Shown here in pieces: positions 51,443 to 60,010 of a stretch of DNA of 64,000 nt; position 1 is the stretch's first letter; every line of letters begins with the position of its first letter. The DNA lies in NCBI GenBank assembly GCA_020633975.1, contig JACKCR010000002.1:310001-374000 (forward strand), given 5' to 3'. A model generated the notes under the pieces. It had not been told where the DNA came from and made no database searches. It worked only from the letters and a program-made list of their open reading frames with translations. This DNA comes from Candidatus Eiseniibacteriota bacterium (GTDB lineage Bacteria; Eisenbacteria; RBG-16-71-46; CAIMUX01). The position numbers and the translations under genes were made by a program.

Positions 51443-53095
51443 ATGCCAAAGCGCCGCTCGGCGAAACCGAACCGCCCACCTCGGCTCGATCGAGCGTGGG
51501 TGTGGGCGTTGATCATTGGACTCGTCGGGGCGCTGCTCTACGCACCCACACTGCGATTCGGCTTCATCGGATACGACGACACCCTGCTCATCACCCAGAA
51601 CCAGGAGTTCCTGTCCAGGCTCTCCAACATCGGTAGAGCGTTCCTCCAGGGTGCCTGGCGCGTTCCTGGGTTCGACGGCGGCAACATCTACTACAGACCC
51701 GTCTACACGCTCTCCTTCATGTTCGACTCCCAGTTCGATGGCTCCAATCCCCTGGCGTTCCATCTGAGCAACGTCGTGCAGCATGGGATCGTCTCCGGAC
51801 TCGTCTTCGCGCTTCTCCTCGCGATGGGGAACACGAGACCCGTGGCTGCGGTAGGTGCGCTCTTCTTTGCCGTCCACCCGACGTTCGTCCATGTGGTGGC
51901 GTGGGTTCCGGGCCGGGCAGACTCCTTGCTCGCGATCTTCGCGCTCACCTCGGTTCTCGCACTCGCCCTGCTTCAGCGCTCCGCCCAGGTATCGGATGCT
52001 CGGAAGAGGGTGCTCCTTCTCGCGCACTGGATCCTGTTCGCCCTCGCCTTGTTCACGAAGGAGTCGGCTATCGTTCTGCCACTTCTCGGCGGAGTCCTCC
52101 TCCTCCACCGGCCGACTTCGGTCGATCGACGGATCGTCGTTGCCGGGTGGATTCCGACGATCGTTCTGTGGGCGGTCCTCAGGTCCGTCTCCGTGGACAC
52201 GCCGAACGACTTTCCGACGCTGGTCACCAATGTCCTGCGCCACGCGATCGTTCCCGTCCACTACCTGGGAAAGGCGGTGGTCCCGCTGGGACTGTCCGTC
52301 ACCCCGACGATCGCAGACACGTCGAGTGTGTTCGGGATCGTCGTTCTCGTTGGGCTCACGCTGTGTGCGTTCCTCTCCAAGAGTCGACGCCCGTTCCTCA
52401 TCGGGTTCGGAGTGTTGTGGTTTCTCGCCTTCATTCTTCCTTCCCTGTCCGTTCCGAGAAAGGCGGCCCTCGAGCAGCGGATGTATCTGCCGATGGTCGG
52501 GTTCCTCTTGCTCGTTCTGGGGTTCGTCCAGGTGCCCAAGGCACGGTCTGTGCGATGGGGGGTGGCTACGGTCCTGGCGATCTACCTGGGGCTCCTGGCG
52601 ACGATCACCATCGGGAGGTTCGACGCGTACAGCAGCCGGATCGCGTTCTGGGAGAACGCGGTCGCGACGGCACCTCACGCGTCGTATGCGCGGGCGAGCC
52701 TCGGCGCCGTCTATGTCGCCCGGAGTCGCTACCAAGAGGCCGAGGAGCAGTATCAGGCGGCCGTGGAGCTGAACCCGCTCGAGCCGAAGGCGAACCACAA
52801 CCTTGGATTCCTCGCGGCACAACGAGAAGACTATGAGTCGGCGGCGAGGTACTTCGAGCGCGAGATCCAAATCAACCCTGGGTTCGCCGACGCCTACTTC
52901 AACCTCGGCCAAGTCCTCTCTACCCTCGGTCGTCCCGAGGAGGCCCTCTCTCTCTGGGTTCGTACCCTCGAGATTGCTCCGGGCCACGAGCCGGCGCTTG
53001 CCTCGGCGGTGCAGTACTACGTTTCGGTCGGGAAGAGGCAGGAGGCAGAAAACTTGATTGCTCGCTACGGGGACCGTGCTCGCAAGCGCCCCTAG
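51443..53095 (+). CDS. TMTC-like membrane glycosyltransferase (GT-C) with C-terminal TPRs
   Basis: 550 residues from ATG 51443 (GGAG 10 nt upstream); an earlier ATG at 51383 overlaps the likely -10 box. Roughly nine or ten membrane helices begin at WALIIGLVGALLYAPTLRFG. The first loop holds GFIGYDDTLLITQNQEF with an Asp pair, then YYRPVYTLSFMFDSQFDG, as in the TMTC/Tmtc (DUF1736-type) O-mannosyltransferase group. AVHPTFVHVVAWVPGRADSL and LFTKESAIVLPLLGGVL are also typical. Three or four TPRs close the protein (ASLGAVYVARSRYQEAEEQY, NHNLGFLAAQREDYESAARY, YFNLGQVLSTLGRPEEALSL). It probably transfers a sugar from a lipid carrier to exported proteins. It is the second such fusion flanking ppdK. 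Confidence 0.82.
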   Translation: MPKRRSAKPNRPPRLDRAWVWALIIGLVGALLYAPTLRFGFIGYDDTLLITQNQEFLSRLSNIGRAFLQGAWRVPGFDGGNIYYRPVYTLSFMFDSQFDGSNPLAFHLSNVVQHGIVSGLVFALLLAMGNTRPVAAVGALFFAVHPTFVHVVAWVPGRADSLLAIFALTSVLALALLQRSAQVSDARKRVLLLAHWILFALALFTKESAIVLPLLGGVLLLHRPTSVDRRIVVAGWIPTIVLWAVLRSVSVDTPNDFPTLVTNVLRHAIVPVHYLGKAVVPLGLSVTPTIADTSSVFGIVVLVGLTLCAFLSKSRRPFLIGFGVLWFLAFILPSLSVPRKAALEQRMYLPMVGFLLLVLGFVQVPKARSVRWGVATVLAIYLGLLATITIGRFDAYSSRIAFWENAVATAPHASYARASLGAVYVARSRYQEAEEQYQAAVELNPLEPKANHNLGFLAAQREDYESAARYFEREIQINPGFADAYFNLGQVLSTLGRPEEALSLWVRTLEIAPGHEPALASAVQYYVSVGKRQEAENLIARYGDRARKRP

Positions 53096-53173
53096 TGGCT
53101 CCTCGTTCCTGGCCGCGAATCTCCTGGAACCGACCGCGGTGGGCGGGGTGGTAGCCGCGTCGGCCTTCTCGGA

Positions 53174-53202
53174 CTGACGCTCCTGCCGGGGTTTGTTAGT
53201 GT
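53174..53202 (+). promoter_or_regulatory. Possible promoter of the VWA-protein gene
   Basis: CTGACG (53174-53179), 17-nt spacer and TAGTGT (53197-53202) lie about 130 nt before the next start codon. Both hexamers are partial matches. Confidence 0.3.
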
Positions 53203-53331
53203 TCCCGAAGCCGAGAGGTCCCGCGGAGGAGAATCCGAGGGACCTTCCGGCATTTCGCCTAGGCAGGCCGTGGCGTTGGGGTTCACGAACGGGCTGCCAG
53301 CCAGGATGCAACCCCGGGGTCTTCCCCAAGG

Positions 53332-55542
53332 ATGTGGAGCGCTCCATTGAACGACGTCAGTCTCCAGCTTCTCGCCCCGGACGTCTGGAAATGGGCGCTC
53401 GCGCTCGTTCCCGCGCTCTGTCTCGCCTTCTGGGCGTACTACAAGATCCTGGCCCCGCTCTCTCCACCGGCTCGGGTAACGCTCTGGATCCTCCGGGGAC
53501 TGGCCTTCGCTCTCGTCATCTTCGCTCTCTGGCAGCCGACCCTCACGTATCGGGTGCCGGACACCGGAAAGCCGCGTCTCGCCCTCCTCGTCGACCGGTC
53601 CGGCTCGATGACCCTGCCTGCAGGGGAGGCTGGCTACCGGGACCGCGGCGAGGAAGCGCGTCGGCGCGCGGATGATCTCGCACGCGAACTGAGCGGCGAC
53701 TACTCGTTGGAGTGGTTCGACTTTGGTGATCGGATCGAGCCCGCGGTGCGGGATTCCGCCGAGGTGTTCGCCGGGCCGACGTCGATCGGCGGCGCCCTGG
53801 AGGAGATTCTGGTCCGTTCCTCTGCCGACCCCGTCCACGGGATCGTCCTCGTCTCCGACGGCGTCAATACACAGGGTCGGGATCCCGTGCGGGTGGCCAA
53901 GGGGTCTCCGGTGCCTGTCTTCACCGTGCCGGTCGGCCCGGGTTCGGGTGTCCCCGATCTGGAAGTGCGACGCGTGCAGACCAACGCACGCGCCTTCGCC
54001 GGCGAACCGCTTCCGATGGATGTCGTGCTTTCTTCGAGCGGCCTCGAGGGTGCGACGGGAACCGTGCGTGTTCTGTCCGACGGCGAGGTGGTCGAGGAAC
54101 GTGAGGTCGAGATCCTCGGCGACAAAGGGCTCGAGCAGGTCCTCCACTTCGAGCTCCACCCGGATGAGCCGGGATGGGAGCGGTACGACATACGGGTCGA
54201 CCTAGACCAAGACGGCGTCCCGGAGAACAACGTCCGCGAAGTCGCGGTGGAAGTGATGGAGCGGAAGACCCGCGTTCTCTGCGTGAGCGACGCGATCGAC
54301 TGGGACTTCGGCTTCCTTCGCCAGACGTTCGACGCAGATACCACGCTCGGCTACGCCTATCTCGTGAGGACTCGGGGAGACGAGTATCGGGGCTACGGCA
54401 AGAAGCCGCCCACTGCGCTTCCCACGAACGCGGCGGCCCTCGAGGACTACGCCACCGTCGTGCTCGTCTCGACAGGGAGCGCGAACTTCCCGAAGCCGTT
54501 CCTCGAGGCCGTCGGTAGCTTCGTGGCGAGAGGCGGCGGTCTATGGATCGTTGGCGGTCCGACCGACGCGGGAAGCTGGTCGCAAGTCGACCGATTCCAG
54601 CGCATCCTTCCCGCGAAAGCCGTGGATAGGGCCGGCGGGCAGAGCGCGCTCGCGGGGATCGAACTCGCGGCCCAGGGAATGCGGCATCCGATCACGTCGC
54701 TCCGCGACAACCCATCCCAGACGGCAGCGGTGTTTGCCTCGCTTCCGCCGATCTGGCGTTCGCGGTTCGGGCTGGAGCTCAAAGGGAACGGCCGCGAGTT
54801 GCTCACGTTCCGGGGACAGGGGCCGGGGCGCACTGCCCTCGTCGCCGGCTTCGGAGACCGAGGCAAGGTCGTCTGGCTCCCGGCGCGTGGACTCTGGAGG
54901 TGGAAGCTCACTGCCGTCGGGTCCGAGGTTCCGGCGAGCCTCTTCGCGGACTTCGCGATCGGGACCGTCCGTTGGCTCGCCGAGCCGGCCATCCGCGAGC
55001 GGTTCCAGGTCGAACCGGGGCGCAGGGTGTATCCCAACGGCGAATCGATCAACTTCCTCGCCAACCTCTGGAACCAGAGCCTCCAGCCGATCGAAGACGC
55101 GCAGATCGCGGTCGAGGTGCGGGCAGACTCGGCTTCGTCGCTCTCCGTGGAAATGGCCCCTTCGACGACGGAACCCGGTAGCTACGAAGGACGGGGCCCA
55201 GGTCTTCCACCAGGCAGCTACTCGTACGTCGCCCGAGCCGTCGACGCGAACGGTCACGATCTCGGAACGGCCGAAGGGACGTTCTGGGTGGAGACGATGG
55301 GGCCCGAGTTCTCGCGCATCGCGTCGGACCGGGAGACCATGCGCCAGATCGCGAGCGAAAGCGCCGGTTCCATGGTCGAGGCCGCATCCCTCGCCGACCT
55401 CGCCAAGTCGATTCCGGACGCGATCCGTCGGCTCGGACGGGTGAAGGAGCTCGAGCTCTGGAACCATTGGCTGCTCTTCGCTCTGTTCGTCCTCGTCTTG
55501 TCGACGGAGTGGTTCCTCAGGCGACGCCGCGGCCTCGCCTAG
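53332..55542 (+). CDS. Membrane protein with von Willebrand factor A domain
   Basis: 736 residues; TTG 53347 with GGAG upstream is an alternative start. Two N-terminal membrane helices (WALALVPALCLAFWAYYKIL and VTLWILRGLAFALVIFALWQ) and one C-terminal helix (LLFALFVLVLSTEWFLRRRR) frame a large periplasmic part. The VWA domain begins with the metal-site motif DRSGSM (Asp88), and VHGIVLVSDGVNTQGRDPV supplies the second MIDAS segment. Residues from about 310 form an amidotransferase-like alpha/beta fold (TRVLCVSDAIDWDFGFLRQT, ATVVLVSTGSANFPKPFLEA, VGSFVARGGGLWIVGGPTDA). A beta-rich portion follows. This matches the BatA-related 'VWA plus glutamine-amidotransferase-like' membrane proteins common in planctomycetes and FCB bacteria. 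The molecular role is unknown. Confidence 0.85.
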   Translation: MWSAPLNDVSLQLLAPDVWKWALALVPALCLAFWAYYKILAPLSPPARVTLWILRGLAFALVIFALWQPTLTYRVPDTGKPRLALLVDRSGSMTLPAGEAGYRDRGEEARRRADDLARELSGDYSLEWFDFGDRIEPAVRDSAEVFAGPTSIGGALEEILVRSSADPVHGIVLVSDGVNTQGRDPVRVAKGSPVPVFTVPVGPGSGVPDLEVRRVQTNARAFAGEPLPMDVVLSSSGLEGATGTVRVLSDGEVVEEREVEILGDKGLEQVLHFELHPDEPGWERYDIRVDLDQDGVPENNVREVAVEVMERKTRVLCVSDAIDWDFGFLRQTFDADTTLGYAYLVRTRGDEYRGYGKKPPTALPTNAAALEDYATVVLVSTGSANFPKPFLEAVGSFVARGGGLWIVGGPTDAGSWSQVDRFQRILPAKAVDRAGGQSALAGIELAAQGMRHPITSLRDNPSQTAAVFASLPPIWRSRFGLELKGNGRELLTFRGQGPGRTALVAGFGDRGKVVWLPARGLWRWKLTAVGSEVPASLFADFAIGTVRWLAEPAIRERFQVEPGRRVYPNGESINFLANLWNQSLQPIEDAQIAVEVRADSASSLSVEMAPSTTEPGSYEGRGPGLPPGSYSYVARAVDANGHDLGTAEGTFWVETMGPEFSRIASDRETMRQIASESAGSMVEAASLADLAKSIPDAIRRLGRVKELELWNHWLLFALFVLVLSTEWFLRRRRGLA

Positions 55543-55598
55543 ACCCTGCGGTTCGGGCCCAAGCGTCCGGCTCCCTGGCACGTTCCACGCATCAGTGA

Positions 55599-55637
55599 TC
55601 CTCGTCTGCCGACGGCTCGACACCTGGCAGACGAGGA
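55599..55637 (+). promoter_or_regulatory. Hairpin covering the ribosome-binding site of the lamin-tail gene
   Basis: TCCTCGTCTGCC (55599-55610) is perfectly complementary to GGCAGACGAGGA (55626-55637), with a 15-nt loop. The right arm includes AGGA of the AGGAGG (55634-55639) that lies 5 nt before the ATG at 55644, so folding would hide most of the ribosome-binding site. Confidence 0.6.
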
Positions 55638-55643
55638 GGCTGG

Positions 55644-57260
55644 ATGTCCGTCTGTCCCCGTCGTGTTGGTTTCCGTCCGTCGATACTCGAGACGCTGATA
55701 CTGACTCTGGCTTGTACGGCGACCGCCATCCCGGTTCACGCGGCACTGCTCATCAACGAGATTCTCTACGACCCTGATGGGGCCGACTCCGGTCGGGAGT
55801 GGGTGGAGCTGCACAACACGGGCCCCTGGCCTGCCCCGGCGGAGGGGTTGGAGCTGCAGTTCGCGAATGGGAGCGGACCGGGGAGCTGGACCGTCGTCTG
55901 GGCGGGCGGAGCCTCGGAGTGGATCGAACCCGGTCAGTTCTTCCTCGTCGGCGAGCGCACAGACGGCCCGGTCGACTCGAGCGTGCGGCTCGGGCTTCAG
56001 AACGGCCCAGACGCGCTGCGTCTCGTGCGAGATGGATTCGTCCTCGATCTCGCCGGGTGGGGAGAACCGCTCTCACCCGAGCTGCGGGAGGGAGAGGCAG
56101 CGGAGACGGTAGCTGGGGGAGAGAGCCTCTCGCGCCTCGACGGCGTCGACACGGACGACAACGCGCGTGACTTCTCTCCGCGCACGCCGTCTCCGGGCCG
56201 CCCGAACTTTCCCCGTGTCGACGTCGCCGTCCGGCTCGAGCCGCCGGGCGGTCGTCTCCTCCCCCTCGACCCGTCCACGGTTCGCTTGTCGGGGCGCGTC
56301 ATCGTCGAGAACCGTGGACTCGAGTCGGTCGCGCTCGGACGGGTCGATTGTACGATCCAAGGGAACCGGATCGTGTTTGGCGCCGACTCTCTCCGGCCTG
56401 GCGAGACGATCTCCGAGGGCTTTCGCGAGCCGGCGATCGAGCTGAGTGGCGATGCCGCGCTCGTCGCTCGAGTCCACCTCCTGGCCGACGGGGACGACCG
56501 GAACGACGTCGACACGCTCCGCGTGGCCTGGTCCGAGTCGCCGGTCCGGTTGACCGAGATCCACCCCCGTCCTGTCGACTCCGGACCGGAGTGGTTCGAG
56601 TTGGAAGCGCTCGAACCGATCGCGCTCGCCGGTTGGTGGCTGGAGGACGCGAGCGGCTCTGCCGTTCGCCTCCTTCCCGCGGACAGCCTTCTCGCCGGCG
56701 TCCTGGTGGTCTCCTCGGAAAGCGGAATGGGGTCCGTCTCGTCCGAAGGATGGCCTTCCCTCAACGATCGGGCGGGCGGGAGCGGGATCGCGGACACCCT
56801 CTTCGTGTTCGACCCTTCAGGCCGGGTGCGAGACTGGGCCGTCTACGGGGAGACGTCGCCCGGCTATTCGTGGATCCGCACGCGAGGGCCGCCCGCGGCC
56901 GATCCCAGGGATCTCTGGATCCCCGATACGCGCCATCTGGGCGGAACTCCCGGCCGTCTGACGGATGCGGAGACAGGATCGCTCTGGCCCTTCCCAGGCG
57001 GGGTTTCCCTGCAAGACCACCCGGACGGTGCCTGGATCGACCTGCCGCCGGGGACCGAGTCCTACACGTTCGACGTATACGATCTGCGGGGACGCCAAGT
57101 CCGCCGCGTGTCCGGACGGACGCGAGGAGAACGGGTCCGGTGGGACGGACGAGATGGCACCGGAGCCCGACTCGACGCTGGCGTGTACGTTCTCGATTTG
57201 CACGCGGAAACGGACCGCGGAGCGAGCCGACGAACGGCAACGGCCGTACTCGATCGATGA
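55644..57260 (+). CDS. Secreted lamin-tail-domain (LTD) protein with FlgD-Ig-like tail
   Basis: 538 residues. ATG 55644 follows AGGAGG. The signal peptide ends near residue 33 (TAIPVHAA). LTD 1 spans about 34-130 (ALLINEILYDPDGADSGREW, VELHNTGPW, EPGQFFLVGE) and LTD 2 about 305-430 (PVRLTEIHPRPVDSGPEWFE, LEALEPIALAGWWLEDASGS). An Ig-like linker lies between them. The last 80 residues contain FDVYDLRGRQVRRVSGRTRG, RVRWDGRDGTGARLDAGVYV, a FlgD-Ig-like sorting tail. In bacteria LTD proteins are usually anchored to the cell surface. The stop overlaps the ATG of the following exported protein gene (ATGA). A hairpin covers the ribosome-binding site, so translation may be switchable. Confidence 0.82.
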   Translation: MSVCPRRVGFRPSILETLILTLACTATAIPVHAALLINEILYDPDGADSGREWVELHNTGPWPAPAEGLELQFANGSGPGSWTVVWAGGASEWIEPGQFFLVGERTDGPVDSSVRLGLQNGPDALRLVRDGFVLDLAGWGEPLSPELREGEAAETVAGGESLSRLDGVDTDDNARDFSPRTPSPGRPNFPRVDVAVRLEPPGGRLLPLDPSTVRLSGRVIVENRGLESVALGRVDCTIQGNRIVFGADSLRPGETISEGFREPAIELSGDAALVARVHLLADGDDRNDVDTLRVAWSESPVRLTEIHPRPVDSGPEWFELEALEPIALAGWWLEDASGSAVRLLPADSLLAGVLVVSSESGMGSVSSEGWPSLNDRAGGSGIADTLFVFDPSGRVRDWAVYGETSPGYSWIRTRGPPAADPRDLWIPDTRHLGGTPGRLTDAETGSLWPFPGGVSLQDHPDGAWIDLPPGTESYTFDVYDLRGRQVRRVSGRTRGERVRWDGRDGTGARLDAGVYVLDLHAETDRGASRRTATAVLDR

Positions 57261-59998
57261 GGACCGGGATCCGTCGCCGGACGAGAGACGCGACGCACTC
57301 CCAGCTCGTGGCCACGGCGACGCGGGTGGCCGCTCTGGTTTCGATCGTCGTGACGGCCTCGATGCTCGTCGCGTTGATCATCTCCGTCGCCGTCACTCCG
57401 GCCCGCGCAGCGTTCGAGTTGAGAATGTCGCCCGCGGATCAGGGGCATGTGGGGACGAGTTGGTCCCGCGACGATCGGGAAGTGTCGGGTCTCTCGGTGA
57501 CGACCCGCCACCTTCGCCCGTACCAAATCCCCGGACTTCGCTTCGACGGGTTCCGGGTTGGAACCGGAGTGTGGTCGATCGACGCTTCCCAGCTGTCTCT
57601 GGACGGATATCGAGAGAAGGCACTGGGGATCGGTTGGGGAACGGAGGCGAGTTCCCTCTGGGCTCACTCCGATCTCTTTCATCGCGGCCCGAGTGGCGAC
57701 CGCGTTCCTGCGGGTGGCGTGGCGGCCCATGGCGGTGGGTCGCTGTCGATCGGTGGGGCCGCGGATTTGGGACGCCTGAGGATCTCTCTGGCCTCACTCG
57801 ATCTCCTCAGGTTTGGCGACGCTGGCCTTCCTCCTCGGACCTTTCGAACTGGAGTCCACGTACTCACCTCGGACGCGTTCGAACTCCACGGCGAGCGCGA
57901 GTGGAACGCACGACAGACGCCGTGGGACCGGATCTGGATGGTCTGGCGTCCGGCGGGAGGGCTTGGACTACGCATCGGGCTCGATGATCGCGTTCCTCTC
58001 AGCGGAGTGGAGCTCGGTCACTCTGACCTTCGGGTACGTGCATGGGTGCGCGTCCATCCAGAGCTGAACCCAACGACAGGGCTCGAGCTCGAGTTCGTAC
58101 TTCCGTTCGGGAGCGGTCCTGGACATCGCAAGTCGACTGACTCGCAAGGTGAGAACTCGGCCCAAGTGGCGAGCGAACCTACCGTGGTTTCGACGCCGGC
58201 ATCGTCTCCCGCCGGGTTCTCGAGGGCCGATTCGTTCGGGAGCGTCGATTGGGACGATGCTCCGGAGCAGGTCGAGCTCGACGAACGACCCTGGTTGCTG
58301 CCGGACTCGCTCTCGGTGTGGGAGCTCCGTCGGGAGGACGGGTGGTCGACGTCCGAGCTTCCCGGCGCATCGATGAGGGACGGCTACGTTGAAGGCGACA
58401 GCCATAGTGTGGTTCGGGGCGGCGCCGATGCGGTCGCGTCCACCCTCGATTCGCTCGGTGGGCCGACGCTCCGGAACGGCACGCGCGTCCACCGGATCCC
58501 GCTTCCGATCTCCGAGGTCTTGTCCCTCGACTCTTGGCCGGGTGTTCCCGATTCGGTTTGGCAGTGGCGAGTCGCGCTTCTCTCGGACCATCTCGTTGCG
58601 GATGCGGATCGTGCCCATGGGAGCCACGTGTCGCGCTGGGGCGACCTAATGCCGTTGTCCTCCGAGGAGGCAGAGTTCTGGAGGGACTGGATTCCCTACT
58701 TCGCGCCGATCCGTACCGGCACGTACGCGCCAAGCGGCGGGGTTCGGGGCCACTCGGATCGCCGACCATCGGATCCGACTGTCCGAGTCGAGACGAGAGT
58801 TCGCTCATTGGACGGTGTGTCCACGAAGCGAACCGTCTGGTCGCTGGAATCGGGCGTCCCCGGGCGTTGGTCGATCGTCGGCACGCGCTTCGAGCGGTCC
58901 ACGTCACCTGCGCGTCTCTTCCTGCACGCCGGTGGAACGCGTTGGGGAGTGAAGGTGGACTGGGGACGAGTGCGCCCGCGAAGCGGGCTCGCGGTCGACC
59001 TCGGCAGAACGCGGTCAGCGCCCGGAAGGATGTTGACCGCGGAACTGGGAGATTCCCGCAGACGCCTGCGGACCCGTGTCGGCCCGGATGGGATGGACGT
59101 GGAGCTCGCGTTTCAAGAGTGGAGGATCGCAGCCTCCACGGGAGGGCTTTGGGAAGGGGAGTTTCACTCCGGTAGGGGGAGGGTCGCCGCGATTCGCACG
59201 CACGGCGACGTGTGGTTTCTTCGATCCGTACATGCCGTGCCTCTCTCTCGAGGGAAGCTCGATCTGCTCGTCACCGAGCGGATCACGGGAAGCGCCGCCA
59301 CGAGCCGCACCGACGCTCGAAGCCTCGCGTTCGACCGTCGGGTTTCGTGGAGCACATCTCCCGCGATTCGATTGGGGGCCCGTTGGAAGAAGAGCCGCGC
59401 CGACGGCGGTCCCCGGTTCATCCTCGGACTTCCCAGCCTCGTGGCCGCGACCGAGTCCCGCGAGTTCACCGCCACCGTCGTTACTCCGGCGACGTCCGTG
59501 TCCGCGAAGTTCGACCTTCGCGTACGGCGGACAGCGTCGAGGAACGACCGAGGTGCGGTGACAAAGACGACGTCGTTCGCGCTTCGGCACTGGGGTGGAT
59601 ACCTCCCGCCCGAGTCCTCGCGGGACGTCGGCTTCGAATGGGAGGCCGGGGTGGCCGGCACGGAGCGGAGTGGTCGACCGAGAGTGCACTCGTGGGTCGG
59701 AGTTCACCGTGACCTGCGGTGGGGCACGCGCTCCTCCTTCGACTCGGGACTCTGTGAGCTACTCGGAGCTACGGGCAGCCGAGCGACTCTCGACGTCTCC
59801 TGGTCGGCGGCCGCTCCACGCTCCGTGCCGACCAACTCCCGCTGGTGGATCGGGACCTTCCGTTCCCGGCTCGCGAAGCTCGAGATCCTGCTCACCGGAG
59901 TCGTTCCGCTCGGTGTGCCCGAGACGTCGGGTTGGGGCGAACTTCGAGTTCGGACGGAGCTGCCGATCTCTCTGTCACCGATCGAGGATCCAGGCTAG
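57257..59998 (+). CDS. Large exported protein, possibly an outer-membrane barrel, unknown family
   Basis: 913 residues from ATG 57257, which overlaps the lamin-tail gene stop (ATGA). A basic N-terminus and the hydrophobic segment VAALVSIVVTASMLVALIIS precede a cleavage-like PARAAFEL. The body consists of alternating beta strands ending in Arg/Gly-rich turns (GGSLSIGGAADLGRLRISLA, LRIGLDDRVPLSGVELGHSD, WGVKVDWGRVRPRSGLAVDL). The last strands are GWGELRVRTELPISLSPIED. The middle (about 290-480) has low-complexity Ser/Asp-rich and amphipathic segments. I do not recognise it. Pairing of an LTD protein gene with a large barrel-like protein suggests that one handles the surface display of the other. 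Codon use and GC match the neighbours. Confidence 0.65.
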   Translation: MRTGIRRRTRDATHSQLVATATRVAALVSIVVTASMLVALIISVAVTPARAAFELRMSPADQGHVGTSWSRDDREVSGLSVTTRHLRPYQIPGLRFDGFRVGTGVWSIDASQLSLDGYREKALGIGWGTEASSLWAHSDLFHRGPSGDRVPAGGVAAHGGGSLSIGGAADLGRLRISLASLDLLRFGDAGLPPRTFRTGVHVLTSDAFELHGEREWNARQTPWDRIWMVWRPAGGLGLRIGLDDRVPLSGVELGHSDLRVRAWVRVHPELNPTTGLELEFVLPFGSGPGHRKSTDSQGENSAQVASEPTVVSTPASSPAGFSRADSFGSVDWDDAPEQVELDERPWLLPDSLSVWELRREDGWSTSELPGASMRDGYVEGDSHSVVRGGADAVASTLDSLGGPTLRNGTRVHRIPLPISEVLSLDSWPGVPDSVWQWRVALLSDHLVADADRAHGSHVSRWGDLMPLSSEEAEFWRDWIPYFAPIRTGTYAPSGGVRGHSDRRPSDPTVRVETRVRSLDGVSTKRTVWSLESGVPGRWSIVGTRFERSTSPARLFLHAGGTRWGVKVDWGRVRPRSGLAVDLGRTRSAPGRMLTAELGDSRRRLRTRVGPDGMDVELAFQEWRIAASTGGLWEGEFHSGRGRVAAIRTHGDVWFLRSVHAVPLSRGKLDLLVTERITGSAATSRTDARSLAFDRRVSWSTSPAIRLGARWKKSRADGGPRFILGLPSLVAATESREFTATVVTPATSVSAKFDLRVRRTASRNDRGAVTKTTSFALRHWGGYLPPESSRDVGFEWEAGVAGTERSGRPRVHSWVGVHRDLRWGTRSSFDSGLCELLGATGSRATLDVSWSAAAPRSVPTNSRWWIGTFRSRLAKLEILLTGVVPLGVPETSGWGELRVRTELPISLSPIEDPG

Positions 59999-60001
59999 TC
60001 T
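59972..60001 (+). promoter_or_regulatory. Candidate promoter of the GIY-YIG gene, leaderless
   Basis: CTGTCA (59972-59977; 4 of 6), 18-nt spacer and TAGTCT (59996-60001) end 9 nt before the ATG at 60011. The stop codon of the previous gene overlaps the -10 box. Confidence 0.35.
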
Positions 60002-60010
60002 CGACCTCCG

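Noticed and set aside
55575-55595. Sigma-54 promoter (TGGCACGTTCCACGCA)
   Set aside because: The -24 element matches, but the -12 element reads ACGC instead of TTGC, and the essential GC is misplaced.
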